From Dipteris shenzhenensis (Eukaryota; Polypodiophyta; Polypodiopsida; Gleicheniales), in assembly GCA_047967505.1 (NCBI GenBank), contig CM106541.1: a DNA stretch of 64,000 bases. The stretch is one strand, 5' to 3'. A model generated the notes under the pieces. It worked only from the letters and a program-made list of their open reading frames with translations, was not told the origin of the DNA and did no database searches. Below are positions 56,956 to 64,000 of this stretch, one piece after another; positions within the stretch are counted from its first letter, which is position 1; each line of letters begins with the position of its first letter. The position numbers and the translations under genes are program-made.

Positions 56956-57249
56956 CTACGGTTCATCCTCGACATCGCCACCGTCATCGTCCGCCGCCGC
57001 CGCTGCTGCTACTGCCGCCGGAACTGCTGCCGCTGCCGCCGGTACTGCTGGAGCCGCCGGCGCCGGTACTTGTACTGCCGCAGCCGCTTGCACCGGTCGA
57101 AGTAAAGGTAGCTGCTGCGGGTTGAGAGCATGGGCATCCACAAAAATTTGGAGCTGTCCATAGAAAGGTGGTGCCGCCGCCCCCGCCTGCTGAGCTACTG
57201 TCGCCATCCGATGAATATAGCGGCATGCTGTCCGCAGGTCGACCAACAT
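56956..57249 (-). CDS. Ala-rich open frame overlapping the 3' end of pol
   Basis: A 97-codon frame, MLVDLRTACRYIHRMATVAQ, then FYGQLQIFVDAHALNPQQLP, then a long Ala/Pro/Val-rich tail ending DDDGGDVEDEP. It overlaps pol in another frame, where pol reads low-complexity Ser/Gly. The Ala frame has the more protein-like first half, so I infer that this is the original 3' coding sequence and that the deletion which removed the integrase core left pol running through it out of frame. Function unknown. Confidence 0.4.
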   Translation of the reverse strand: MLVDLRTACRYIHRMATVAQQAGAAAPPFYGQLQIFVDAHALNPQQLPLLRPVQAAAAVQVPAPAAPAVPAAAAAVPAAVAAAAAADDDGGDVEDEP

Positions 57250-60163
57250 AGCTGCTCCGGTTACCTGTCCTCCGCGCCGGCGGCGAAAACGGACCTACAA
57301 AGTCCAGCCCCCACTTCATGAACGGTTCGAGGGCCAGTATGGGATTATGCGGCATCCGGTCCCGACCTGATGGCTGGCCCAACCTCTGGCACACATCGCA
57401 TCTTTTGACGAACCTATGCGCATCCCCCATTAATGTTGGCCACCACAGACCTCCTTGGAGTACCTTTCGTCCGGTTACTTCTCCTGCGAAGTGTCCACCG
57501 CTGATTCCTTGGTGAGCCTCTTCCAGGATGACCTCCTGCTCATGTGGGTACACACACCGTCGCAACACACCATCCAGCCCCTGCTTATACAATTGGTCAG
57601 CAATGATCCGGAAGTCTCTGCTCTTGAGCGCGAGCCGTTTTCGCTGGTCTCGCGACATTCCGTCGCGCATCTGGCCCGTGTCGACAAAGTGAAACATGTC
57701 GTCGTACCACGTCTTTGGAGCTGCCGGTACCACCGCCTCCAGTTCGAACAGCTGGGCATCCGGAAAATCGTCTTCCACACCCATCGGGTCTTCGCCAGAT
57801 TCCAACCGCGAAAGGTAATCCGCTACGGCATGTGTACTTCCTGGTCGATGGACCACCGTGAAGTTGAACTCCTGTAAAAGCAGCATCCACCGGGCCAACT
57901 TTCCAGTGAGCTCGGGCTTGTGTACCAAATACAACAAGGCGGAATGATCCACATGAAACGTGAACCGATTCCCCAACAGGTAGTGACGAAACTTTGTTAC
58001 GGAATAAATCATCCCCAATGCTTCCCGCTCCGTCGTAGAGTAATTCCGTTCGGCTTTTGACAACCTGCGACTTGCATAATACACCGGTCGGAACCACTTG
58101 CTTGTCGCTTCCTGCATGAGGACACTACCAATAGCCACGTCCGAGGCATCCACGAAGACATGAAACATCTTCGTCCAATCTGGCGGCTGAACCACCGGTG
58201 TTGTCGCCAACATCAGTTTGAGCCGTCGAAAAGCTAAGTCACAAGCAGGAGACCAGACTACCGGTACTTTGTTGAGTTGGTCATACAGTGGTGTCGCCAC
58301 ATCCGCCAGATACCGCAGCATTCGGCTGTGCCATTTAACCTGCCCTAGGAATCTCCCAAGCTGCTTACCGTTGCCAGGAACCTTTGCCTGCCGGATCGCT
58401 TCGACCTTCGCCGGATCTACCGCAATGCCTTCCGCCGAGACAATGCAACCTAGCAGCATACCGCTGCCCACGGCGAATGCACATTTCATAGGGTTCAGAC
58501 ACAACCGTGCCTCCCTACACCGGGTTAAGCATTTCTTCAGATGCTCAAGGTGCTGCTCGCGACTCCCAAAAACACTGAAATCGTCCAGAAATACCTGCAT
58601 AAAGATTAGTAAATAATCATGAAATATTTCTTGGACCATGCGTTGAAATGTTGCCGGAGCATTCTTTAGCCCAAATGCCATCACCAGGAAAACAAATGCT
58701 CCCCACTCCGTGATGAAGGCTGTTTTCTCTCGATCTTCTGGTGCCATCTGCACCTGGTTATACCCACTGAAGCCATCCAGAAAAGAATACATCTCGTGAC
58801 CTGCCACTGTATCCAGCATAGTATCATTAAACGGCAATGGAAACGGATCCGTGATTGTCACCGCGTTAAGCTTTCTGTAGTCAACACAGACCCGCAACTT
58901 CAAATTCTTTTTCGGAACAATCACTATTGGCGAAAGCCACGTTGCACGATCAACCGGATAGATAAACCCGACCTTTAGCAGCCTGTCCAGCTCCTCCTTC
59001 ACCCTCTGGGCATAGTTCGGGTTCATTCGATACCGTTGTTGCCGAACCGGTATCGCATCCTTCTGCAGATTGATCCTGTGCTGATAGAATTTGGGATCGA
59101 TGCCGAGCAAATCTGTGTAGTCCCAGGCGAACACGTCTCTGAAGGATTTCAGCAATGTCTCCAATTTTCCCCGAAACCCTTTATCGAGCTTCGCACTGAC
59201 ACGGACGTTCTTTGGCTCCTCCTCCGTCCCGAGGTTAAGATCCAGCAGCTCGTCTTCTTTGACCCTCCGCGAGCAACGGAGTTCCTGCTCGAAAACTCTT
59301 TCCGCCTCCGCCACTCCCGCTTCGTCCGGCATGTCTCCTGTGCCTTCCGGTAGACTCCCTTCGACTGGTTCTTTAGTGGAACTGGATGACTCCTGCGTAG
59401 CCGAGGGAATCTGATGCTGATATTGCTTTAAAACGGCAACCACATCGACCTCGAACAAGCTTACCAGCTCCGTATTTCTACTGAAGTAGTCATCCTCCTC
59501 TTCGACCCCCATTCCGTCCATCATATGGATACCTTCCGCCATCGTCGGTCGGAATGGTGTCCTCAGCCCTTGTTTGGTATGTACCGAGAGCTTCAGCTTC
59601 TTTTTTCCTTTCCGAATGGTGATGCGGTCGGATTGCCAGTCTTGTTTCACAAGGGCCTGCCGCAACCACGGTCTTCCGAGCAATAACGGGTATGACCCGC
59701 TAATATCCTCCATCCGGAGAATCACCGCAGCGATTTCGAACTTCACGCCGCAAACCTCCATTTTCAATCCACGGAGATTTCCTAACGGCTGCACTCTCCG
59801 TTGGTCTGCCATCCGAACGGCGAAGGGTGCGGATTCCCATTTTGTGATACCCAATGGCACCAGCATTTGTTCGGACAGGATGTTGACCCCAGACCCTCCG
59901 TCCAGCAACACCCCTCCCACACGGCTGTTCTCCAGTGTTACGGAAATTACCGGGACCGCTTCGTCAAAAACAGGAGGCTGTTCTTCCGCTTCAGGCTTTG
60001 CAGATCTGTCTGACGACACTTCCATTGTTACCGCTTCCATCTCCGACTCATCGCCCTGACTGGTTCCGTCAATTGTTTGATGAGAGAACTCCGGAAATTG
60101 GGTACCAATGCTAACAATTGCTCCATTGTCATGTGTATTTGCTGTTTCCGCAAATCCTGCCAT
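56984..60163 (-). CDS. Gypsy F pol: protease, RT, RNase H, truncated integrase
   Basis: An open frame of 1059 codons from the ATG at 60163 (MAGFAETANTHDNGAIVSIG). Domains: retropepsin-like protease (about residues 65-170; VLLDGGSGVNILS, LLLGRPWL); reverse transcriptase (about 360-560; VCVDYRKLNAVTITDPFPLP, FSGYNQVQMAPEDREKTAFI, QVFLDDFSVFG); RNase H (about 670-780; FVDASDVAIGSVLMQ, YSTTEREALGMIYSVTKFRH, FHVDHSALLYLVH); integrase HHCC finger (HQGISGGHFAG, CDVCQRLG). At LDFVGPFSPPARRTGN, where the DDE core should begin, it jumps into a Ser/Gly-rich tail, so the core and C-terminal domain are absent. It overlaps the end of gag by 136 bases in the -1 frame. A TGA two codons before the ATG means entry is by that ATG or by frameshifting inside the overlap. 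Confidence 0.93.
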   Translation of the reverse strand: MAGFAETANTHDNGAIVSIGTQFPEFSHQTIDGTSQGDESEMEAVTMEVSSDRSAKPEAEEQPPVFDEAVPVISVTLENSRVGGVLLDGGSGVNILSEQMLVPLGITKWESAPFAVRMADQRRVQPLGNLRGLKMEVCGVKFEIAAVILRMEDISGSYPLLLGRPWLRQALVKQDWQSDRITIRKGKKKLKLSVHTKQGLRTPFRPTMAEGIHMMDGMGVEEEDDYFSRNTELVSLFEVDVVAVLKQYQHQIPSATQESSSSTKEPVEGSLPEGTGDMPDEAGVAEAERVFEQELRCSRRVKEDELLDLNLGTEEEPKNVRVSAKLDKGFRGKLETLLKSFRDVFAWDYTDLLGIDPKFYQHRINLQKDAIPVRQQRYRMNPNYAQRVKEELDRLLKVGFIYPVDRATWLSPIVIVPKKNLKLRVCVDYRKLNAVTITDPFPLPFNDTMLDTVAGHEMYSFLDGFSGYNQVQMAPEDREKTAFITEWGAFVFLVMAFGLKNAPATFQRMVQEIFHDYLLIFMQVFLDDFSVFGSREQHLEHLKKCLTRCREARLCLNPMKCAFAVGSGMLLGCIVSAEGIAVDPAKVEAIRQAKVPGNGKQLGRFLGQVKWHSRMLRYLADVATPLYDQLNKVPVVWSPACDLAFRRLKLMLATTPVVQPPDWTKMFHVFVDASDVAIGSVLMQEATSKWFRPVYYASRRLSKAERNYSTTEREALGMIYSVTKFRHYLLGNRFTFHVDHSALLYLVHKPELTGKLARWMLLLQEFNFTVVHRPGSTHAVADYLSRLESGEDPMGVEDDFPDAQLFELEAVVPAAPKTWYDDMFHFVDTGQMRDGMSRDQRKRLALKSRDFRIIADQLYKQGLDGVLRRCVYPHEQEVILEEAHQGISGGHFAGEVTGRKVLQGGLWWPTLMGDAHRFVKRCDVCQRLGQPSGRDRMPHNPILALEPFMKWGLDFVGPFSPPARRTGNRSSYVGRPADSMPLYSSDGDSSSAGGGGGTTFLWTAPNFCGCPCSQPAAATFTSTGASGCGSTSTGAGGSSSTGGSGSSSGGSSSSGGGGR

Positions 60164-62202
60164 AAATCATATGGTTCAACACCCTCCTCGCCGGTCATCA
60201 GGCTGTCCTTCTGACTGGTAGGTAGACAAGTCGCTTCTGGCTGGTCTCCTTGCAGGCGCCTTGCCACCTTCGCACCATTCTCCGTCACCGAGACTGCCTG
60301 TTCCGCGCTAGGCCTAGGTAACACCGTTGGGGTTTTCTGGACCCATTCACCGACCGTCGACCGCACCTTTTGTTGTGCCTGCCAGTCTAACGCCGTAGGT
60401 CTCCCCTTTTCGTGTGGGGCCTTGTATTCCCGCACCTTTTCCTGGGATCGTGTGACCACGAGCACATCTCCGCTCGCACTTCCTCCCACTTTGCCTTCAA
60501 CAGGGACACCCGCCGGTACTTCCGGTACTTCTTCGGACTTCGGACTAGGCTCCTTGCTATCCTGTTGCGGACTGGCATCATCGCATTCGATAATCAGAAC
60601 CGCATTCACTGCTGGTGCGGACTTGCCTTCTCCGGATCCCCGGGTTGCTTCCCTTTCCGCCTTGTGGCGCTTGAATAATTCGCAATCTACCTTTCGATGT
60701 CCGGGTTGATTGCAATAAAAACATAGGAACGTCCGTTCCCCTGCTGGTTCATCTGCACCTGTTCCAGCCGTTCTCGGCCGCCAAGGTCTTTTCGCCGGTG
60801 CGGCTGGTACCACGGCTGGTGCTGCGGCTGGTGCCGCAACTACCGCCGCCACCGCTGGTGTCGGGGCTATTCGTGCGTTATAGCGGCAAATCTCCGTGGT
60901 ATGCGTCGCTGTTTGGCAAATCGCACACCACCGCTCATTCAAACCGCATTCCTCTGCTAAGTGTCCTGCATTCCGGCACCGATTACACCAAGTATCCTTG
61001 CGAACTTTTGAAGAGGACCCTATTCCGCTATCCCGGCTTTTGGCTCCGGCAGCAGATCCTTCCGGAAATAACTTCCCTGCCGCTTTTCCAGCCTTCCGCC
61101 TCATGGAACGTTTGTCCTCCTCCTCATCCGACTGATCCGACTCCTCCTCAGTATCGGTATCAGAGTCTCCTTCAGCCTCCTCATACTTCACTTTTCCTTT
61201 CCTTCCCTTGGAAGTAAACAGGACTTGTTCCGCCCTCACCGCTGCTTGGACGACTTCTTCCAATGAAAGAGCTTCCAGATCCAACGATGCCAGGGACCTT
61301 TTCAATCCTTTATTCAGCCCCTCCATGAAGTAAGCATTTTGGATGGGGACTGCCGGGGTAGTTGCTGCATCGAGGCGGCGGATCAACGACCGAAACCTGG
61401 CCGCATACGCCTCCACTTCTTGGTTCTTCTGTTCCAGTTTCCCCAGTTTGGCCAGGACATGAACACGGGTCTTGTCCTCCCGAAACCGGAGCAAAAAGGC
61501 ATCCCGCAGTAGATCAAACGTGGCGAAATGGGTAGCTCCATATTGCGCGATCCATACTGCCGCCTGCTTCTGCAGTGTCGGGATGAAAGTCGCCATCTTC
61601 ATAAGATCTGTCGCCTGCACTGGTGGAGCCGTATTCACCATCCATGCCATCTCAAATGACAGTATATGTGCATCCGCATCCTCCTTATCCCGTCCCGAAA
61701 ACTTGGGGTACTTCACCGTCATCCTGGGTACCAGTGGTGGAATAGCCGCGCTACTTACCGCCGGAACTCCACCCCCGCCTCCGCCTCCACCTCCCCTACC
61801 GGGATCTGGTGACGGACCTGGGGCTCCGCTTCCTGCAGGCACACCACCCCTCCGTCTGCTGGGACTCGGTGGTGGGGAATTCCGCAACGGTGACGCTTCG
61901 TCTTCCGGAGGAGTACCTGTTAAATCGAACGGGCTACTGCGTCCGGAGGATTCGCCTTCCTCCTGAACATCCTCCTGAACACCAGAAACGACTGGACCTT
62001 CCTCTCCTGGGATCAGCGGAGGTGTGTCAGAGCGGCTACTACTCTCACTATCCGTGAAGAAGCCGAAGAGAAGATCACGTTGAGCCACATATCTGTCATG
62101 CCGTTCCTCGCGGGTTGTACGTGCCGATACTGGAGTTGTAGGCTCCCGAGGCCGTGCCGGAGAGCGCGATGTTCCCCCTGGCTCACTCCCAGCGTCATTC
62201 AT
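60028..62202 (-). CDS. Gypsy F gag with three zinc knuckles
   Basis: An intact 724-codon gag from the ATG at 62202 (MNDAGSEPGGTSRSPARPRE). A Ser/Pro-rich N-terminus with a Gly run is followed by the Retrotrans_gag domain (YPKFSGRDKEDADAHILSFE, FATFDLLRDAFLLRFREDKT, KLEQKNQEVEAYAARFRSLI). Then come an acidic linker and three CX2CX4HX4C knuckles: CNRCRNAGHLAEEC, CAICQTATHTTEIC and, after an Ala/Pro spacer, CFYCNQPGHRKVDC. Most plant gypsy gags have one. Gag forms the particle and packages RNA. The protein looks undamaged. Confidence 0.93.
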   Translation of the reverse strand: MNDAGSEPGGTSRSPARPREPTTPVSARTTREERHDRYVAQRDLLFGFFTDSESSSRSDTPPLIPGEEGPVVSGVQEDVQEEGESSGRSSPFDLTGTPPEDEASPLRNSPPPSPSRRRGGVPAGSGAPGPSPDPGRGGGGGGGGGVPAVSSAAIPPLVPRMTVKYPKFSGRDKEDADAHILSFEMAWMVNTAPPVQATDLMKMATFIPTLQKQAAVWIAQYGATHFATFDLLRDAFLLRFREDKTRVHVLAKLGKLEQKNQEVEAYAARFRSLIRRLDAATTPAVPIQNAYFMEGLNKGLKRSLASLDLEALSLEEVVQAAVRAEQVLFTSKGRKGKVKYEEAEGDSDTDTEEESDQSDEEEDKRSMRRKAGKAAGKLFPEGSAAGAKSRDSGIGSSSKVRKDTWCNRCRNAGHLAEECGLNERWCAICQTATHTTEICRYNARIAPTPAVAAVVAAPAAAPAVVPAAPAKRPWRPRTAGTGADEPAGERTFLCFYCNQPGHRKVDCELFKRHKAEREATRGSGEGKSAPAVNAVLIIECDDASPQQDSKEPSPKSEEVPEVPAGVPVEGKVGGSASGDVLVVTRSQEKVREYKAPHEKGRPTALDWQAQQKVRSTVGEWVQKTPTVLPRPSAEQAVSVTENGAKVARRLQGDQPEATCLPTSQKDSLMTGEEGVEPYDLWQDLRKQQIHMTMEQLLALVPNFRSSLIKQLTEPVRAMSRRWKR

Positions 62203-62308
62203 GCGCTAGTCCACACACCGAGGAATCAGAGTATTACAGATGGGGAGCAGCCAACCTCTCCGGGGTATCCACCGCGACAAACATGGAAATCTTCCGTGGT
62301 CGCCAAAG

Positions 62309-62792
62309 TGTTAGCCCTCTCTACTCTGAAGACTAACTCGAAACGCACTACTGCGACAGATTTACATGCGTAATCGTACTTCAGAACTGCGTATGAAAAT
62401 TCATAAAGTAGAACAGTGATCGACAGAATCATTCATGATAAAACAATAAGGTAGATGCAATAGAATCTCTGTATTACATTTCTCCGAGCAGTACAACACC
62501 GTACTCTCTGATACATAGCACTGATCCTTGCTCCGATCCTCATCAATGAGCCCCAATGATCCCCCTGAATGATCGCTCTCTTCTCTCTTATCTAACCGGC
62601 ACACATAACTCCTTCACGGTTGCCGTGACGGTTGCCGTGCCTATTCAGTTCTCCGCCTGCCCCTAGAACTTCCGTCTTTTCATATCTCACTATAAACTAG
62701 ATACAACGTATTAATGATAATAATCTAAGGACTAATGATCTAAGGACTCCCCCCCTAGTTCCTCTTTGCTGTTGCTGCCTTTGCCCTTAACA
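62309..62792 (-). repeat. Right (5') LTR of gypsy F
   Basis: 484 bp. Identical to the left copy except about two substitutions and a second tandem copy of ACGGTTGCCGTG. The internal sequence next to it on the minus strand is CTTTGGCGACCACGGAAG; TGGCGACCACGGA is the likely primer site, tRNA not identified. Confidence 0.97.
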
Positions 62793-62857
62793 TAGAGTAC
62801 TTCCATAATGATTGTTGATTGGTTTAGATCATCATGCAACGATGGATCACATAACTC

Positions 62858-62910
<53 letters not shown>

Positions 62911-63230
62911 ATAGATAGATAGATAGAGAGAGAGAGAGAGAGTTTTTTACTTCATAGCAACAATGCCAAGATGCACACAGTAGGCATATCCGAAGTCGAG
63001 CACAAGGATCGAACACACACACACAACGACACGAACCAGAGCCTCAACCACCAAGACCCACGTGGGTTTTACAAAACTTGATGGGGAAGGATGGCTTATA
63101 CACGATGAGAGAGAGAGAGTTTTTTACTTCATAGCAACAATGCCAAGATGCACACAGTAGGCGTATCCAAAGTCGACCACAAGGATCGAACACACACACA
63201 CACAATGACACAAACCAGAGCCTCAACCAC

Positions 63231-63270
<40 letters not shown>
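62858..63270. repeat. AG microsatellites with a duplicated 110-bp segment
   Basis: AG runs at about 62860-62906, 62926-62942, 63108-63118 and 63233-63269. After the second and third runs the same segment follows (TTTTTTACTTCATAGCAACA ... GAGCCTCAACCACCAA), at 62943-63052 and 63119-63233, with a few differences. It looks like duplication mediated by the microsatellite. Confidence 0.85.
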
Positions 63271-63287
63271 AAAGCTGAAGTTCGAGA

Positions 63288-63554
63288 TTCAAATGCTTAT
63301 TCGTGAGTTTTCAATCAAACATGTTGTGGCATTGAACAATGAGGAAATTAGAGCTACTACGGCTACTAAACAGTAGATTGTGTGTCGTATTGTACGCAAA
63401 GGCCCTCAGGGACAAGGAATTTTATAGGTATTTTGTGAAATTCAAGAATTATTTGGCATTGGATGCCAAGTGGATGGATGAGAACATGTTGTCCGATCAT
63501 CCACAACTTTTGAATGTTTACAAGGAAGCTTTTCAGTTGAGTTCAAGTGAATAG
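63288..63554 (+). pseudogene. Unrecognised coding remnant
   Basis: One frame reads MLIREFSIKHVVALNNEEIR then TTATKQ and a TAG. A second frame, opening downstream, reads FYRYFVKFKNYLALDAKWMD then ENMLSDHPQLLNVYKEAFQL to a stop at 63552-63554. The second stretch looks protein-like. I do not recognise either and cannot say whether they were once one frame. Confidence 0.3.
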
Positions 63555-63643
63555 AAGTCGAGGGGATGTCACCACAATGTAAATATCCTTGAGGTCAAGT
63601 GAATAGAAGTCGAGGGGATGTCACCACAATGTAAATATCCTAG
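63541..63643. repeat. 52-bp tandem duplication
   Basis: Two almost perfect copies (63541-63592 and 63593-63643) of a unit containing TCAAGTGAATAGAAGTCGAG and GGGATGTCACCACAATGTAA. Confidence 0.95.
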
Positions 63644-64000
63644 GTCAAAGTACAATTGACCATTTATCTGATCATAATTAAAGAGTTTTCATTTGTGTTA
63701 ATTATGGTCAAAGAGTTCTTTTAATGGTCAAAGATACTTGACTTTGGTCTAGTAAGCCTGATTTCGGTCGAGGAGACTTGGTTCATTACCAAGAGGGTTA
63801 ACTGCGGTTAACCAGAGAACCACAGAGCTGACTATGGTCAGAGAGTGTTGACTTTGGTCAATGAGACTTGGCATGTGCCAAGAGGGTTAACTATAGTTAA
63901 CCAAGTTGTGCCAACTTCAGTTGGAGAGATGTGACAGTTTTGGTTGGAGAGACTTGGCCACAATTAAGGTGCGTCGACCATTGGTCAAAGCCCCCTTAAT
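63643..64000. promoter_or_regulatory. Array of TTGAC/GTCAA motifs and palindromes
   Basis: About eight TTGAC or GTCAA cores (the W-box core bound by WRKY factors) occur in 360 bp, two of them as an inverted pair TTGACTTTGGTCAA. Two units about 89 bp apart each carry CTTGG..CCAAG followed by a GTTAAC palindrome: GGTTAACTGCGGTTAACC (63796-63813) and the perfect GGTTAACTATAGTTAACC (63885-63902). It could be an enhancer or part of an LTR U3. Cut by the window edge. Confidence 0.4.

Larger units (their letters stand above)
56427..62792 (-). mobile_element. Young Ty3/gypsy retrotransposon F, 6366 bp
   Basis: A complete LTR-to-LTR element, transcribed leftwards, flanked by a perfect 5-bp target duplication TAGAG (56422-56426 and 62793-62797). 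Order on the minus strand: 5' LTR, gag, pol (protease, RT, RNase H, integrase zinc finger), 3' LTR. The LTRs differ by about two substitutions and one 12-bp tandem duplication, so insertion is recent. It is richer in CpG than the surrounding decayed sequence. The integrase catalytic core is missing, which makes it non-autonomous. Confidence 0.97.

Noticed and set aside
57455-57877. Plus-strand open frames opposite gypsy F pol and gag (also 59574-60059, 60798-61217, 61472-61966)
   Set aside because: They are antisense shadows of the intact minus-strand gag and pol frames.
1-64000. tRNA, rRNA genes, CRISPR arrays, bacterial operons
   Set aside because: None found by reading. The primer sites resemble tRNA 3' ends only because they are complementary to them.

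Overview
This is nuclear DNA of a land plant with a large, repeat-rich genome. The grounds are spliced genes with GT-AG introns, abundant Ty1/copia and Ty3/gypsy LTR retrotransposons primed by initiator-Met-type primer sites, an L1-like LINE, hAT and other DNA-transposon remnants, and many microsatellites. I see no bacterial or organellar features. One intron of about 22 kb points to a gymnosperm, fern or lycophyte rather than a compact angiosperm, but that is inference.

The main single-copy gene is on the minus strand and spans at least 27 kb: exon 1 (31795-32009), exon 2 (26907-27008), exon 3 (26682-26793) and exon 4 (4565-4680), continuing off the left edge or into sequence I could not resolve. 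Splice sites are canonical and all three junction phases agree. Exons 2-4 encode a NERD (nuclease-related) domain with its IDLV and EVK core motifs, and exon 1 encodes a hydrophobic N-terminal anchor. Intron 1 (4.8 kb) holds a gag-only LTR element. Intron 3 (22.0 kb) holds two copia relatives in inverted orientation (8.1-9.9 kb plus, 10.7-13.9 kb minus), a hAT transposase remnant, a third copia (15.0-20.5 kb) and a decayed LINE (20.8-23.2 kb). Upstream lie two exons of an ILR1-like amidohydrolase (M20 peptidase family; 33.9-34.3 kb) and one unrecognised candidate exon (35.0 kb).

From 35.3 to 46.6 kb is a decayed minus-strand gypsy element whose integrase gene is split by a plus-strand copia (37571-43481, TSD GGTAG) carrying four nonsense codons in one otherwise open gag-pol frame. 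Then come an unrecognised minus-strand exon with a WDGNHH motif (47.7-48.4 kb), about 187-bp tandem repeats (48.7-49.1 kb), a 398-bp hAT-type MITE (49740-50137), a broken unclassified transposase-like gene (51.8-54.1 kb) and AT-rich DNA with a duplicated segment of about 400 bp.

The youngest feature is a minus-strand gypsy (56427-62792) with nearly identical LTRs, a perfect 5-bp TSD (TAGAG), intact gag and an open pol frame, but no integrase catalytic core. The right edge holds microsatellites, a tandem duplication and a palindrome-rich array of TTGAC/GTCAA motifs. Left of exon 4 are a gypsy gag fragment (1-692) and a rearranged duplicated coding remnant (3.0-3.6 kb). Coordinates of decayed elements without clear termini are approximate.
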